Shown: positions 32,612 to 49,800 of the stretch, piece after piece
How positions within the stretch are numbered: position 1 is the first letter of the stretch
Layout of the letters: every line of letters begins with the position of its first letter
Source of the DNA: Xanthomonas prunicola
GTDB taxonomy: Bacteria; Pseudomonadota; Gammaproteobacteria; Xanthomonadales; Xanthomonadaceae
Length of the DNA stretch: 64,000 nucleotides
NCBI RefSeq assembly: GCF_002846205.1
Contig: NZ_PHKV01000003.1
Location: 1-64,000 of the forward strand
Reading direction: 5' to 3'
Notes under the pieces: model-generated
Told to the model about the DNA's origin: nothing
Seen by the model: the letters and a program-made list of their open reading frames with translations, nothing else
Databases searched by the model: none
Program-made: the position numbers and the translations under genes

Positions 32612-32645
32612 AGAAAAAGCGCACAGCTTGCAGTGCGCTTTTTCT
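32612..32645. terminator. Bidirectional intrinsic terminator
   Basis: A perfect 13-bp stem, AGAAAAAGCGCAC / GTGCGCTTTTTCT, with an 8-nt loop. The A5 and T5 tracts within the stem make it functional in both orientations, between the hypothetical membrane protein and the convergent PQQ dehydrogenase gene. It is the main feature of the 307-bp gap at 32493-32799. Confidence 0.88.
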
Positions 32646-32799
32646 GTCTCGTGCTTCGACATTCTTGAGCAGCTGACAAATCCTGCGAGCGGCGGCAACA
32701 CATATGCGGACGGCGCGCCTGACACCCGAATGCACGCATCGGCACGCTGCGCGGCCGTATCGCAGGCTGATCAGCCGCCGACCGCCATCACTGCCAAGA

Positions 32800-35268
32800 T
32801 CATGGCGTCTTCTGCGGTAGCGCGTAGGCGATCAACGCATCCCCGGCTGGGGTTTCCATGAAGTGATGCCCGCCGGCCATGATGACCAGATACTCACGGC
32901 CACGATACGCGTACACCATCGGGTTGGCTTGGCCGCCGGCCGGCAATTTGGCGTGCCACAGCTCCTTGCCGGTGGCCAGATCGATGGCGCGGATCAGGTC
33001 GTCGGTCGCTGCTGCGATGAAGATCAATCCGCCTGCCGTCACCACTGCGCCACCATTGTTGGGCGTGCCGATGTCGATCGGCAGACCGGAGCGCATGCCG
33101 AACGGACCATTACCGCGCGCACTGCCGAATGGGCGGTCCCACAAGGTCTTTCCGCTAGCCAGATCAATGGCGCGGATGCCGCCATACGGCGGTTCCTTGC
33201 ACAGCAACTTGGTAAACGGCAACCGCCAGCCGGCGTTGACGTTGATCGCGTACGGCGTGCCCGCCTGCGGGTCGCCTGCACCTTCCGCACCGCCGGCATC
33301 GCCACGCACGTCATCGCGCGGCGCCCAGCCCAGCTTGTCGGCCTTGGCGCGCGGCACCAGCAGATTGTAGTTGGGCATGTCGTTGTAGTTGGCCACGATC
33401 ACGCCACGCTGCGGGTCTACCGCCACGCTGCCCCAATCCGACCCGCCGTTGTAACCGGGGTATTCGATCGAATGGCGGTCCGCTTCCGGCGGCGTGTAGA
33501 TGCCCTTGTAGCTGGCCTTGCGGAACTGGATACGGCAGACCAGTTGGTCGATCGGGGTCATGCCCCACATGTCGCGCTCGGTCAGATCCGGCTTGCGCAG
33601 CGTGTGATACAGCGAGAACGGCTGCGTCCTGGCACGCATTTGTGGCTCCACACCGCCGCCCGGTACTGCACGCTCTTGCACGCCCACCAGCGGCTTACCG
33701 GTGCGCCGATCCAGTACGTATAGCTCGCCCTGCTTGCTCGGCAATAGCACCGCCGGTACGTTGATGCCGTCCTTGGGGAAATCGATCAGGCTCGGCTGCG
33801 AGCCCAGATCGTAATCCCAGGCATCGATATGCGTGGTCTGGAAATTCCACACCGGCTTGCCGGTGGTGACATCCAGCGCCACCAACGAGGTCGCATAGCG
33901 ATTCTCCTGCGGCGTACGCGAGCTGCTCCAATAATCGGCGGTGGAATTGCCCATCGGCAGATACACATAGCCCAGCTGCTCATCGGCCGCGGCGGTGGTC
34001 CACATATTGGGCGTGCCACGCGTCCAGCTCCGGCCTGGCGGCGGCGCGCCGTTCCATTCCGGATGGGTCATGTCCCAGGCCCAGCGCAACTTGCCGGTCA
34101 CCGCGTCGAAACCTTCGATCACACCCGAGGGTTCGTAGCGCTTCTGCCCATCGAGCACTTGATGACCGGTGACGACCACTCCGCGCACGATCGCTGGCGG
34201 CGAATTGATCGACACATAGCCCGGCGGCGTGGCGCCCATACCGACAGTGATATCGACCTGACCATTGCTGCCGAAGTCCGGGCACGGCGTGCCGCTGCGT
34301 GCATCCAGCGCGATCAAGCGTCCGTCCAGCGTGCCTTCGATCACGCGCGTGCGGCACAGCGCGGCCGTCGCTCCAGCATCGGCGGTGTTGCCGCCCGCCG
34401 GCACTGCGTAATACGACACGCCACGGCATGCCGCCGTATACGGAATCGCCTCGTCCTTGACCTTGGGGTCGTAGCGCCAGCGTTGCTTGCCGCTGGCGGC
34501 ATCCAGCGCAATCACCTGATTGCGCGCAGTGCACAGATACAGGCTGTCGCCCACCTTCAGCGGCGTGGTTTCTGCCCCCCAGCGCTTGCTCGGCAGATCG
34601 CCGGTGTGGAAGAGCCAGGCCTGCTGCAAGTGCGCGACGTTGTCGCGATTGATCTGCTGCAACGGCGAGTAGCGCTGACCGGCCTGGCTACGTCCGTACG
34701 CGGTCCAGTCGCCATCGGCAGGCGCGTTCGCCGGCTGCACGCCAGACGCTGCAACCGAGGAGGATGCATTGCGATTGACCATGCCACCGACCACACCGGC
34801 CGCATGCGCCAGCGGACTATCGGCTTCGGTGACGCCGTGCGGCATGAAGGCCAATGCGAACGCCACCACAAACACCACCGCCAGCGCACCGGCCAGGCTG
34901 CGCGATACCGTGCGCGACACCGGGCGATGCAGTTTCGGTAGCAACAGCGCGAGCACAAATGCCAGGCCGACAATCAGGCCCAGACGCGGCACCCAGCGCC
35001 AGTAATCGCTGCCTGATTCCCACCATGTCCACAGCAGCGAGACCACCACCACGCCGGCAAACCACCAGGCACCCGCATTGCGGCCGCGAGACAGCAACAC
35101 ACCGGCAAGCAGCATGGCCGCACCGGCCGGTGCGTAGTACCAGGAGCCGCCCAGCGCAGCCAGCCACACGCCACCGGCAAACAGCACCGCGCCCAGTAAT
35201 GCAATCACGCCTCCCAAGGTCGCCAGTGCCCAATGGCTGCGACCGGAAGGACGATCCAGAATCGTCAT
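32800..35268 (-). CDS. gcd: Membrane-bound PQQ-dependent dehydrogenase, glucose/quinate/shikimate family
   Basis: An 822-residue quinoprotein that oxidises a sugar (or quinate/shikimate) in the periplasm and gives electrons to ubiquinone. Five N-terminal membrane helices (about 12-140) are followed by the eight-bladed PQQ propeller. Visible blades include DWTAYGRSQAGQRYSPL, LYLCTARNQVIALDAASGKQRW, RGTPNMWTTAAADE and HIDAWDYDLGSQPSLIDF. Length and helix pattern fit glucose dehydrogenase, but the family includes quinate dehydrogenase and I cannot separate them by eye. No PQQ synthesis genes are nearby. Start ATG at 35268. Confidence 0.88.
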   Translation of the reverse strand: MTILDRPSGRSHWALATLGGVIALLGAVLFAGGVWLAALGGSWYYAPAGAAMLLAGVLLSRGRNAGAWWFAGVVVVSLLWTWWESGSDYWRWVPRLGLIVGLAFVLALLLPKLHRPVSRTVSRSLAGALAVVFVVAFALAFMPHGVTEADSPLAHAAGVVGGMVNRNASSSVAASGVQPANAPADGDWTAYGRSQAGQRYSPLQQINRDNVAHLQQAWLFHTGDLPSKRWGAETTPLKVGDSLYLCTARNQVIALDAASGKQRWRYDPKVKDEAIPYTAACRGVSYYAVPAGGNTADAGATAALCRTRVIEGTLDGRLIALDARSGTPCPDFGSNGQVDITVGMGATPPGYVSINSPPAIVRGVVVTGHQVLDGQKRYEPSGVIEGFDAVTGKLRWAWDMTHPEWNGAPPPGRSWTRGTPNMWTTAAADEQLGYVYLPMGNSTADYWSSSRTPQENRYATSLVALDVTTGKPVWNFQTTHIDAWDYDLGSQPSLIDFPKDGINVPAVLLPSKQGELYVLDRRTGKPLVGVQERAVPGGGVEPQMRARTQPFSLYHTLRKPDLTERDMWGMTPIDQLVCRIQFRKASYKGIYTPPEADRHSIEYPGYNGGSDWGSVAVDPQRGVIVANYNDMPNYNLLVPRAKADKLGWAPRDDVRGDAGGAEGAGDPQAGTPYAINVNAGWRLPFTKLLCKEPPYGGIRAIDLASGKTLWDRPFGSARGNGPFGMRSGLPIDIGTPNNGGAVVTAGGLIFIAAATDDLIRAIDLATGKELWHAKLPAGGQANPMVYAYRGREYLVIMAGGHHFMETPAGDALIAYALPQKTP

Positions 35269-35434
35269 CAGTTGTCCTCTTCGACTAAGCGGCGACGCAG
35301 CGCCGCCGCACCGTCAACAACCTTCGATCCGCCGCGGTGAAAGAGCCGCGATCTTTGCATTGAACACACGAAGACACTGCGTTGCAGATGTCAGCGGCCG
35401 TCATAAAACAGCGTGCAAAAAACGATGCGCAATA

Positions 35435-35463
35435 AAAAACGCCGGCTTTCACCGGCGTTTTTC
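35435..35463. terminator. gyrA intrinsic terminator
   Basis: AAAAACGCCGG / CCGGCGTTTTT, perfect 11-bp stem with a 6-nt loop, 28 bp past the gyrA stop. On the minus strand the T-tract continues, so it ends the gyrA transcript; the structure is symmetrical enough to act in both directions. Confidence 0.9.
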
Positions 35464-35491
35464 GTCTACTGCGTTCGCTGATTTGCTGTGC

Positions 35492-38191
<2,700 letters not shown>

Positions 38192-38400
38192 TCGGGTTCC
38201 GTATATGAGGTGGCGGGCCAGCCGGAAAGCCGCGTCGGGGGCGCCCTTGCATCAGGCTGCCTCCCCTACGCTCCCGCCGATCGATTCAAGCGCCACATTG
38301 TACCACGGCAGGCCACCCGATGCCTCCGGTTTACCAGCCAGAAACAAGCACTTGCAGGGAGTTTGAGCGGTGTTGGCAGCCTGCCGGCGGCGCGCGGGGC

Positions 38401-39465
38401 TCAGCTGCCGAAGGCCGCCTGCATCCGCGCCAGGTCCGGCTGCGCGATCACGCCGCGTTCGGTGACGATCGCATCGATCAGATCGCCGGGAGTCACGTCG
38501 AACACCGGGTTCCAGGCATGGATGCCGTCGGCCACCGTCCTGACCCCGCCGACGCCGAACAATTCGCCTGGATCGCGCTGCTCGATCTCGATCTGGTCAC
38601 CGCTGGCGGTGGCCAGATCCACCGTGGACGACGGCGCCACCACCATGAATTTGACGCCGTGGTGGCGTGCGGCGATCGCCAGCTGGTAAGTGCCGATCTT
38701 GTTGGCGGTATCGCCATTGGCGCAGATGCGGTCGGCGCCGACAATCACCCATTGGACCAGTCCGGATTTCATCAAATGCGAGGCGGCCGAATCGGCAATC
38801 AGGGTGGCGTCGATGCCATCCTGCTGCAGCTCCCACACGGTCAGGCGTGCGCCCTGCAGCCACGGCCGCGTCTCGCCGGCGAACACCTTGGCGATGCGCT
38901 GCTGCGCCATGCCGGCGCGGATCACGCCGAGCGCGGTGCCGAAGCCGGCGGTGGCCAGCGAGCCGGTGTTGCAATGGGTCAGCACGCCGCTACCCGGCGC
39001 GATCAGCGCGGCGCCAAGCGCGCCCATATGGCGGTTGGCAGCCAGATCTTCATCGGCGATGGCCTGCGCCTCGCGCGCGATCACCGCGCGCCAGTCGGCG
39101 CCGGCCGCACCCAGCACCCGGCGCATGCGCATCAGTGCCCAGGCCAGGTTGACGGCAGTCGGACGCGCCGCATTGAGCCGTAGCAGAGCCGGCTCAAGCT
39201 TTTGCAGCGCAGCGTCACCATCGTCGGCGTCGATCGCGCGCGCGGCCAGCACCACGCCCCATCCGGCCGCGATGCCGATCGCCGGCGCACCACGCACGGC
39301 CAGCGAATGAATCGCTTCGGCCACCGCGTCGCTGGTGTCGCAACGCACATGCTCCACCACGAAGGGCAGCTTGCGTTGGTCGAGCAATTCCAGGGCATCA
39401 CCGGTCCACAACAGTGGGCGGATGTGGTCGTAGCGGGCGTAATCGATATGGGCGCTGTCGTTCAT
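38401..39465 (-). CDS. mtnA: S-methyl-5-thioribose-1-phosphate isomerase
   Basis: A 354-residue aldose-ketose isomerase of the methionine salvage pathway, converting methylthioribose-1-phosphate to methylthioribulose-1-phosphate. Catalytic Cys is in [18 protein letters not shown] and catalytic Asp in [35 protein letters not shown] is also conserved. The ATG at 39465 gives the family length. It is 209 bp upstream of gyrA on the same strand. Confidence 0.96.
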   Translation of the reverse strand: MNDSAHIDYARYDHIRPLLWTGDALELLDQRKLPFVVEHVRCDTSDAVAEAIHSLAVRGAPAIGIAAGWGVVLAARAIDADDGDAALQKLEPALLRLNAARPTAVNLAWALMRMRRVLGAAGADWRAVIAREAQAIADEDLAANRHMGALGAALIAPGSGVLTHCNTGSLATAGFGTALGVIRAGMAQQRIAKVFAGETRPWLQGARLTVWELQQDGIDATLIADSAASHLMKSGLVQWVIVGADRICANGDTANKIGTYQLAIAARHHGVKFMVVAPSSTVDLATASGDQIEIEQRDPGELFGVGGVRTVADGIHAWNPVFDVTPGDLIDAIVTERGVIAQPDLARMQAAFGS

Positions 39466-39665
39466 GCGTCCATTGTAAGGCGCGCACACATTGCCTGCGC
39501 CGTTGCGTGGCCGCGCGACCTGAGTCGTGGGCAGCAAGACGCCTGCGCTCACCGCCAGGCGGGCGCGGCCGCTGCCCGGGATCGGCATGTCCCACGCGTA
39601 CACCGCAGTTCCTTCGCGCCGTTCGCATCCACCTGAGCACTGCTCACGCCGTTTTTCAGCGGCCC

Positions 39666-40352
39666 TTAGTCGACGATGAACTCGGCGCGGCAGCCGTCGT
39701 TCACCCATACCCCTTCGCGACTCCAGCCCCAGGTCTGGCCTTCCACGCAGGGCGTTTTGGACATCTGCCGGCCCAGGCGCACTGCGCGTTCGACCGACAC
39801 GCCACAGGTGCGGCGCGCGCTTTTCTTCGATTCGCAGGTGACCATGCGCGGCACCGCGACGAAGCCGGAACCATCTTCGGCGCCCACCTCGAATTCGCCA
39901 TCGCATCCACGCGACACCCAGATCTCGTTGCGGCGAACGCCCCAGGTGCGCCCTTCCTTGCACGGCCACATCGAGCGTTGCCGCAGCAGCCGCACCGGCG
40001 CACCGCGCAGCACCACCGGGCACGCCACCGTGCCGCCATTGGAATCGCAACGCACCACGCGGCGCATCACCGTGACGGTCTGCACACGGGATGCTGCGAA
40101 TTCTGCGCGACAGCCCTGTTCGACCCACACGCCATCGGGTTCGACATCCCATTCGCTGCCGCGGATGCAGCTGGTTTCGGAGAGCTGACGCACCAGTTGC
40201 ACGCCTTGGGAGGCGTCCATCGCGCAGTGCACGCGCGCCAGGTCCTTGGACTCGCAGCGCACCACGCCGGCTGCGCGGTCGGAAGCACGCGCATCGGCGA
40301 GCATCAGCAGCGGCAAGCACCACAAACCGCATAAGCTGATCAGCCACTTCAT
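39666..40352 (-). CDS. Secreted DUF3011 protein with three repeats
   Basis: A 228-residue protein with a signal peptide ([23 protein letters not shown]) and three tandem repeats of about 60 residues (about 28-88, 92-150, 155-228). Each repeat has the pattern V-x-C-x-S ... C, then L-x-R-Q ... C-x-x-G-x-x-W, then I/V-W-V-x-x-G-C-x-x-E-F. This is the DUF3011 module, with four cysteines per repeat likely forming disulfides in the periplasm or outside the cell. Function unknown. The frame extends upstream, but ATG 40352 gives the signal peptide. Confidence 0.85.
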   Translation of the reverse strand: MKWLISLCGLWCLPLLMLADARASDRAAGVVRCESKDLARVHCAMDASQGVQLVRQLSETSCIRGSEWDVEPDGVWVEQGCRAEFAASRVQTVTVMRRVVRCDSNGGTVACPVVLRGAPVRLLRQRSMWPCKEGRTWGVRRNEIWVSRGCDGEFEVGAEDGSGFVAVPRMVTCESKKSARRTCGVSVERAVRLGRQMSKTPCVEGQTWGWSREGVWVNDGCRAEFIVD

Positions 40353-40461
40353 GCCGACAATCCTCACCCCGAAACGATCTTCGTCGCGCCCCCGTGGACG
40401 TGAAGATGAGAGCACCATCGATGTGAAGAAAGCAATACGGCGCCGATGACAGCGCGATGAC

Positions 40462-44195
<3,734 letters not shown>

Positions 44196-44277
44196 TCATG
44201 AGAATTCCCCGATAGGCAGACAGGCACAAACCGGCTAGCGTGGCGCCCTCTTTGCCCGCCGCTTCTGGAGTTCACCC

Positions 44278-45402
44278 GTGTCGTTGCCCGTCTCGCGCCG
44301 TTCGTTTCTCAGCCTCGCCACCACCGGCGTGGCGGTTTCCGCACTGGGGGTGGCACCCGCGGCCGAGGCAGCCCGCAAGCGCGCTGCGGCACCGGCAACG
44401 CCTGGCGTCGCCGCCGCAGCCGGCACGGTGTACCTCAACCTCAATGAGCACCCGCTCGGGCCCGCCCCGGCAGCCATTGAAGCTGCCACGCGTTCGCTGC
44501 CCCGCTCGGGCCGCTACCTGCTCGAAATGGAGCAGGATCTGCGCAACCTGATGACCGGCGAGCTGCAGCTGCCCAACGATCATCTGGCGTTGTTTCCCGG
44601 GTCGCGAGACGCGCTGAACCGGGCCGCCAGCCTGTTGACCTCCGCACGCGCCGGGCTGGTGGTGGCCGACCCGAGCTTCGACCCATTGGTCGAAAGCGCC
44701 ACTGCCCGCGGCGTGGCCGTGCGCAAGGTGCCGCTGCGTGCCGATGGCGCGCACGACGTCAAGGCGATGGCCAAGGCCGACCCGACCGCCGGCATGCTCT
44801 ATCTGTGCAACCCCGGCAACGCCAGCGGCTCGATCACTGCGCGTGCCGACATCGAATGGCTGCTGGCCAACAAGCCGGCCAGCGCCGTGCTGGTGGTCGA
44901 TGAGGCGTATATCCAGTACAGCAACGAGTCGTCAGTGGCCGATCTGGTGCGTCAGCGCCAGGACCTGATCGTGCTGCGTAGCTTCTCCAAGCTCTACGGC
45001 ATGGCAGGCCTGCGTCTGGGCGTTGCCCTGGCCCCGCCCGGCTTGCAGACCAAACTTGCCGCATTCGGCAGCAACCCGTTGTCGGTTCCGGCGATGGCCG
45101 CTGGCATCGCCAGCCTGCGCGACCCGCTACTGGTGCAGACCCGCCGCGCCGACAACGCCCGCGTGCGCGAGGAGACCGTCGCCTGGCTCAAGGGCAAGGG
45201 TTACACCTGCCTGCCCTCGCAGGCCAACTGCTTCCTGCTGGACGTCAAACGCGATGCAAGCGTGTTCGCCGACTCGATGCAGAAGCAAGGCGTCATCGTC
45301 GGCCGCAGCTGGCCGATCTGGCCCAAGCGCGTGCGCGTCAGCGTGGGCACCGAAGCGGAAATGCTGCGCTTCCGCGAAGCGTTTGGGAAAGCCAAGCGCT
45401 AA
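44278..45402 (+). CDS. Tat-exported HisC-like PLP aminotransferase
   Basis: A 374-residue class I/II aminotransferase most like histidinol-phosphate aminotransferases, but with a twin-arginine signal (SRRSFLSLATTGVAVSALGV) and an Ala-rich leader of about 45 residues. PLP-binding features are intact: the Asp-Glu-Ala-Tyr segment VVDEAYIQYS and the lysine in RSFSKLYGMAGLRLG. NEHPLGPAP resembles the substrate loop. GTG start at 44278 with CTGGAG upstream. Export of a folded PLP enzyme to the periplasm is unusual; the substrate is unknown. It does not replace the hisC of a his operon, none being nearby. Confidence 0.85.
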   Translation: MSLPVSRRSFLSLATTGVAVSALGVAPAAEAARKRAAAPATPGVAAAAGTVYLNLNEHPLGPAPAAIEAATRSLPRSGRYLLEMEQDLRNLMTGELQLPNDHLALFPGSRDALNRAASLLTSARAGLVVADPSFDPLVESATARGVAVRKVPLRADGAHDVKAMAKADPTAGMLYLCNPGNASGSITARADIEWLLANKPASAVLVVDEAYIQYSNESSVADLVRQRQDLIVLRSFSKLYGMAGLRLGVALAPPGLQTKLAAFGSNPLSVPAMAAGIASLRDPLLVQTRRADNARVREETVAWLKGKGYTCLPSQANCFLLDVKRDASVFADSMQKQGVIVGRSWPIWPKRVRVSVGTEAEMLRFREAFGKAKR

Positions 45403-45711
45403 TTGGCGACGCATTCGATAAAGCCGAACGTGATCCCGTTTCCCCTCGGGACGTTGTCCCCCTTGTGGGGAAAATGTGCCCCGCAAGCGGCGAATGAGGG
45501 TGCCCCTTGGAGATCGGCCAACAGAGGTGATGACAAACGCCTCGCCACGCGCCGTCCGCGATGAAGCACCGACTGCTCCACTGCTTCGCCCTTACCCTTT
45601 ACCCTTCCCCCCGCTCTGCGCCCCACCCCGCGCTCACAGCGCGGGGGCTCCAAGGCACGCGCGCCAGTGGCGCGCAATGCGTGTCTTCTGTCTCTGGAGG
45701 GAGAGGGGCCT
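45403..45711. other. Intergenic region with two GC-rich hairpins
   Basis: This lies between convergent genes. Perfect hairpins CCCCGCGCT / AGCGCGGGG (45626-45646) and GCGCGCCA / GGCGCGC just downstream could terminate transcription or be remnants of repetitive intergenic elements. No credible gene. Confidence 0.5.
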
Positions 45712-46095
45712 CTAGTGATCCAACGCGTCGCTCTGCGGTGCGCGCAGCGTGCGGCGGATCCACAGATAACTGATCACGAAGGTCAGCGCCATCGAACCGG
45801 CGCTCCACAGCAGCAACTCGTGCAGTAGCGGCGGGCCCTGCAGGATGTGCATGTAATAGCGGCGATCCAACAGCGCGACGGCGTGCGGCATGAACACGCT
45901 GACGAAGGGCGTTGGCACTGGCGCGACCAGCAACGTGATCGCGGCAGCAAAGCCCACGACCAGCCACGGCGAATGCCGCGGGCGTTTACGCAGGCGCGTG
46001 GCGATCCTGGTGAAGATCCACAGCAACGGCATCGCCAAGATCGCCCACAAGACCAGCAACAACGCCACCGCCAACACGCCCTGCAAACTCAACAT
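45712..46095 (-). CDS. Hypothetical integral membrane protein
   Basis: A 127-residue hydrophobic protein with three or four membrane segments (about 5-30, 44-68 and 92-115), separated by a short basic cytoplasmic loop (TRLRKRPRHSPW). No family is recognised. Its ATG lies seven bp after the zipA stop on the same strand, so it is probably co-transcribed with smc-zipA and could be related to envelope or division functions, but nothing in the sequence proves that. Confidence 0.65.
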   Translation of the reverse strand: MLSLQGVLAVALLLVLWAILAMPLLWIFTRIATRLRKRPRHSPWLVVGFAAAITLLVAPVPTPFVSVFMPHAVALLDRRYYMHILQGPPLLHELLLWSAGSMALTFVISYLWIRRTLRAPQSDALDH

Positions 46096-46101
46096 GTCAA
46101 C

Positions 46102-46833
46102 TCACCAGCGCGGCGACTTGGTCAGCGGCGGTGCCTGATGCTGGCGGTCATACGCGCGCAGTTCGTCGCGGATATGCGCAACGCGCTGCCGGCCCAAGGC
46201 GTTGCGGCTGTCGTCCAGCACCACGCCATCCAGCAGTTCGGCCATGCGCTGCACGGTGGGCAGCATTTTTTCCCAGGCATCCAGCGCGGTCATCGGCGCC
46301 GGCAGGGTCAGGAAGAACGCGATGGCCGGCGTCTGCATCTCGCGGATGTTGGCCATGTCGAAACTGCCGGGCTTGAGGATGCTGGCCATGCTGAAGATCG
46401 GCCCGCGCTCCGGGTGCCCTTCCACCAAGCGGTGGAACACATTCATGTGCCCGAACACCAGCCCGGTCTTTTCGGCAGCGACCACCACATCTTCGCCGCG
46501 CAGCACCTGGCCCGCCTTGGCGGCCACAAACAACGACACGATCTTGTCGAAATCCTGGTTCGGGCGTTTGCCCACCTCGTTACCGCCGGCGGCGGCGTGC
46601 TCTTCCAGGTTGAGTTCGCTCTGCTCGACGCCTTCTCCGCGTTCCGCAGTTTCACCATCCACGCCGGGCTCGCTGGAAATCACCGGTTCGCGACGTTCGC
46701 GCGGCTGGCCCTCTTCCTTGTCGACCCGGCGCCCTTGCGGCGATTTCTTCGGGCGACCAAACAGGAAGATGGCCGCGACCAGCAACAGTCCAGCGATCAG
46801 GATCCCGATCCGGATCATGGCCATGTCGGACAT
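46102..46833 (-). CDS. zipA: Cell division protein ZipA
   Basis: A 243-residue inner-membrane protein that tethers FtsZ to the membrane. N-terminal membrane helix (about 5-26) with no cleavage site, an acidic/charged linker (about 30-88) and the C-terminal ZipA FtsZ-binding domain (about 92-220; KIVSLFVAAKAGQVLRGEDV, GHMNVFHRL, GSFDMANI). It sits 57 bp downstream of smc and a membrane protein follows seven bp on, a likely smc-zipA operon. Confidence 0.93.
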   Translation of the reverse strand: MSDMAMIRIGILIAGLLLVAAIFLFGRPKKSPQGRRVDKEEGQPRERREPVISSEPGVDGETAERGEGVEQSELNLEEHAAAGGNEVGKRPNQDFDKIVSLFVAAKAGQVLRGEDVVVAAEKTGLVFGHMNVFHRLVEGHPERGPIFSMASILKPGSFDMANIREMQTPAIAFFLTLPAPMTALDAWEKMLPTVQRMAELLDGVVLDDSRNALGRQRVAHIRDELRAYDRQHQAPPLTKSPRW

Positions 46834-46889
46834 TCAGCGTGCCTCCGCATAAGAGTGACAGGTGTCGATATTCCAGCAAGCATGGCACG

Positions 46890-49800
46890 TCATGCCGCAC
46901 CCGCCAAACGCGCGGCTTCTTCCAGGTCCACGCTGACCAGGCGGCTGACGCCCGGCTCGCGCATGGTCACGCCGGACAACTGGCGTGCGGCTTCCATGGT
47001 GGCCTTGTTGTGGCTGACGAACAGGAACTGCACCTTCTCGCTCATCTCGCGCACCATGTTGGCCAGGCGGCCGACGTTCGCTTCGTCCAGCGGCGCGTCC
47101 ACCTCGTCCAGCAGGCAGAACGGCGCAGGGTTGAGCTGGAAGATCGCAAACACCAGCGCCACCGCGGTCATCGCCTTTTCACCGCCGGACAGCAGCGAAA
47201 TGCTCGACACGCGCTTGCCCGGCGGGCGCGCCATGATGGTCACGCCGGTGTCGAGCAGGTCTTCGCCGGTGAGCTCCAGATACGCATGCCCACCGCCGAA
47301 CAGGCGCGGATACAGCGCCTGCACGCCGGAATTGACCCGGTCGAAGGTGTCCTTGAAACGGCCGCGGGTTTCGCGGTCGATCTTGCGGATGGCTTCTTCC
47401 AGCGTTTCCAGCGCGGTGTTGAGGTCCAGGTTCTGCGCGTCCAGATATTCGGAGCGCTGCGCAGCCTCGCCGTATTCCTGGATCGCGGCAAGGTTGACCG
47501 GTTCCAGCCGCCGCATACGCCCGTCGATCTGGCCGACGGTCGCTTCCCATTCGGCCACGTTGGCCGACTCTGGCAACCCGTTGACCACGTCCTCAAGCAC
47601 AAAGCCTGCCTTGACGACTGCTGCCGCCAACTGCTCGGCGTTGAGCACCAGCGCCTGCTGATCGAGCTTGCGCTGCGAGATGCGCTCGCGCTGCGCCAAT
47701 GCCTGTTCGTCGCGCTGCTGGCGGGTCTGCTCGTAGCTGCGTAGCTCGCCATCGATGCTGTCGAGCATGGTGCGCGCTTCGGCCAGCGCGCGCTCGGTGC
47801 GTACGCGCTCGCTCAACGCGGCCTGGTGCTCGTGTTCCAGCGTTTCCACCGGCGAATCGCCTTCGCTGAGCTGGGCAACCAGATCTTCCAGGCGCGTGTC
47901 GAGCTGGCCGCGCTGGCTGTCCATGCGCTCCAGGGTCTGGCTGAGCGAGGTGATCTGGGTGCGCTGCGATTCCAGCGTGAGCGCCAGCGCATGCATCGCG
48001 TCGCGCACGCCGCGTGCGGCATCGCGCGCTTGATCGCGTGCATCGGTGAGCTGACGGCGCTCGCTTTCCAGCGCTTCGCGCGTGCCCTGCAGATCGCCCA
48101 TCAAGGTGACGGCGTCTTCAAGCTTGGCGCGCGCCTCACGTGCCTGTTCGCGGCTGGTGTCCAACGTTTCCAGCAGCTGTGACAGCTCGGTTTCGATGCG
48201 CTCGATGCGCGTGCGCGCCGCATCCACCTTGCCCTGCTGGCTCTGCAATTGCCCGGCCAGCTCGGAGACGCTGCGATGCGCCATGTACAGCTGGCGCTGT
48301 GCGTCCTCGCGCTGCTGCTCGGCCGCTAGCAGTTGTTCGCGGAAGCTGGCGAGCTGATGTTCAAGCTCGGCTTCGCGTTCCTGCAAGGTTTCGATCTGGG
48401 TGCGTAGCTCCTGAATCTCGCGCTCGCGCAGCAGCGCGCCCTGCTTGGCCGCGCCCGAGCGCGAGACGCGCACCCAGCCCTCGCCCAGGCGCTCGCCATG
48501 GCGGGTGATGACCGAATCGCCCTCGGGCAGGCTGCGCTGCAGCACGCGCGCCGCGTCCAGGTCCTCGGCGGCGTGCAAACGCGCCAGCAGGCGACGAATC
48601 GCGATCGGCCCCTGCACCTTGGCGGCCAACGAGGTCGGTGCGAAGGTGGCGGCATCGGTGGCACTGGACACCAGCGCGATGCGGCCTTCGCCCAACTCGC
48701 CCAGCGCGTCAACCAGTTGCTCGGGCGCATCCACCAGCACGCCTTCGATCAACTGCCCCAGCGCGCTTTCGACGGTGTTTTCCCAGCCGCTCTCCACGCT
48801 GATGCGCTCGCCCACGCGCGCTGCCGAATCCAGCCCGCGCGCCTTCAGCCACGCCACCGCCGCGCCCTGCTCCTGGCCGAGGGCGGCCTGCTGCAGCGTT
48901 TCCAGCGACGACAGCCGGCCACGCGCGGCCTGCGCCTGCTTGCGCACTTCGGCCAGCTCGCCCTGGCTGGCGCGCTGCTGTTCCTGCAGCCCGCCGAGCG
49001 CGTGCTTGCGCGCTTCGACCTGCTCGGTCAGCCCGTCCAGCGAGGTCTTCTGGGTTTCGTGGCGTAGCTCGATCTGTTCGAACGCCTCGGCCAACGCGTC
49101 CAGATCCAGACCGGCACGTTCGTTGACCAGCGCTTCGCGGCGGCGGTCGGCTTCCAGCGATTGGCGGTCCAGGTAATCGACACGGGTACGCTCCACCTCG
49201 CCGGCGCGCGAGGCTTCGCCGGTGTCGCGGTTATGGGTTTCCCAGCGTTGCTGCCAGTCGGCCAGCCGCGCTTCGGCTTCGCGCAGCGATTCCTGGCGGA
49301 ACTCATGGTCCTCGCGCAACTGTTCCAGCTGCGGTTCGGCCGCATCCACGGCCTCGCGCAGCACCGCCAGTTTTGCCGAGTCGCCGCTGATGTGCTGGGT
49401 CAATTCCTGCAACTGGCTTTGCGCCTCGTCGCGCGCCTTGTGCAAGCGATGCGAGAGTTCGCGCTGATGCTGGATCTGCTGCTCGATGCGCGCCAGCGCG
49501 CTGCCCACCTGGTACACATCGGCTTGTGCCTTGGCCACCGCTTCGGCGGCTTCTTCGCGGCGCACGCGCCCGGTTTCGATCCGCGCCTCGGCATCGCGCT
49601 GGTCGGCGATCAGCTGCTGCAGGCGGGTTTCTTCCTGGTTCAATTTTTCGCGCAGGCCCTGCAATTGCCCGTCCAGGCCGCGGTATTCCAGCGCCTTCCA
49701 CTCGGCATCCTTGATCCGGCGTTCTTCCTGCAAGGCCTGGTACTGCTCGGCCTGGCGCGCCTGGCGCTGCAGATGCGCCAGCTGCTTGGTGATTTCTTCG

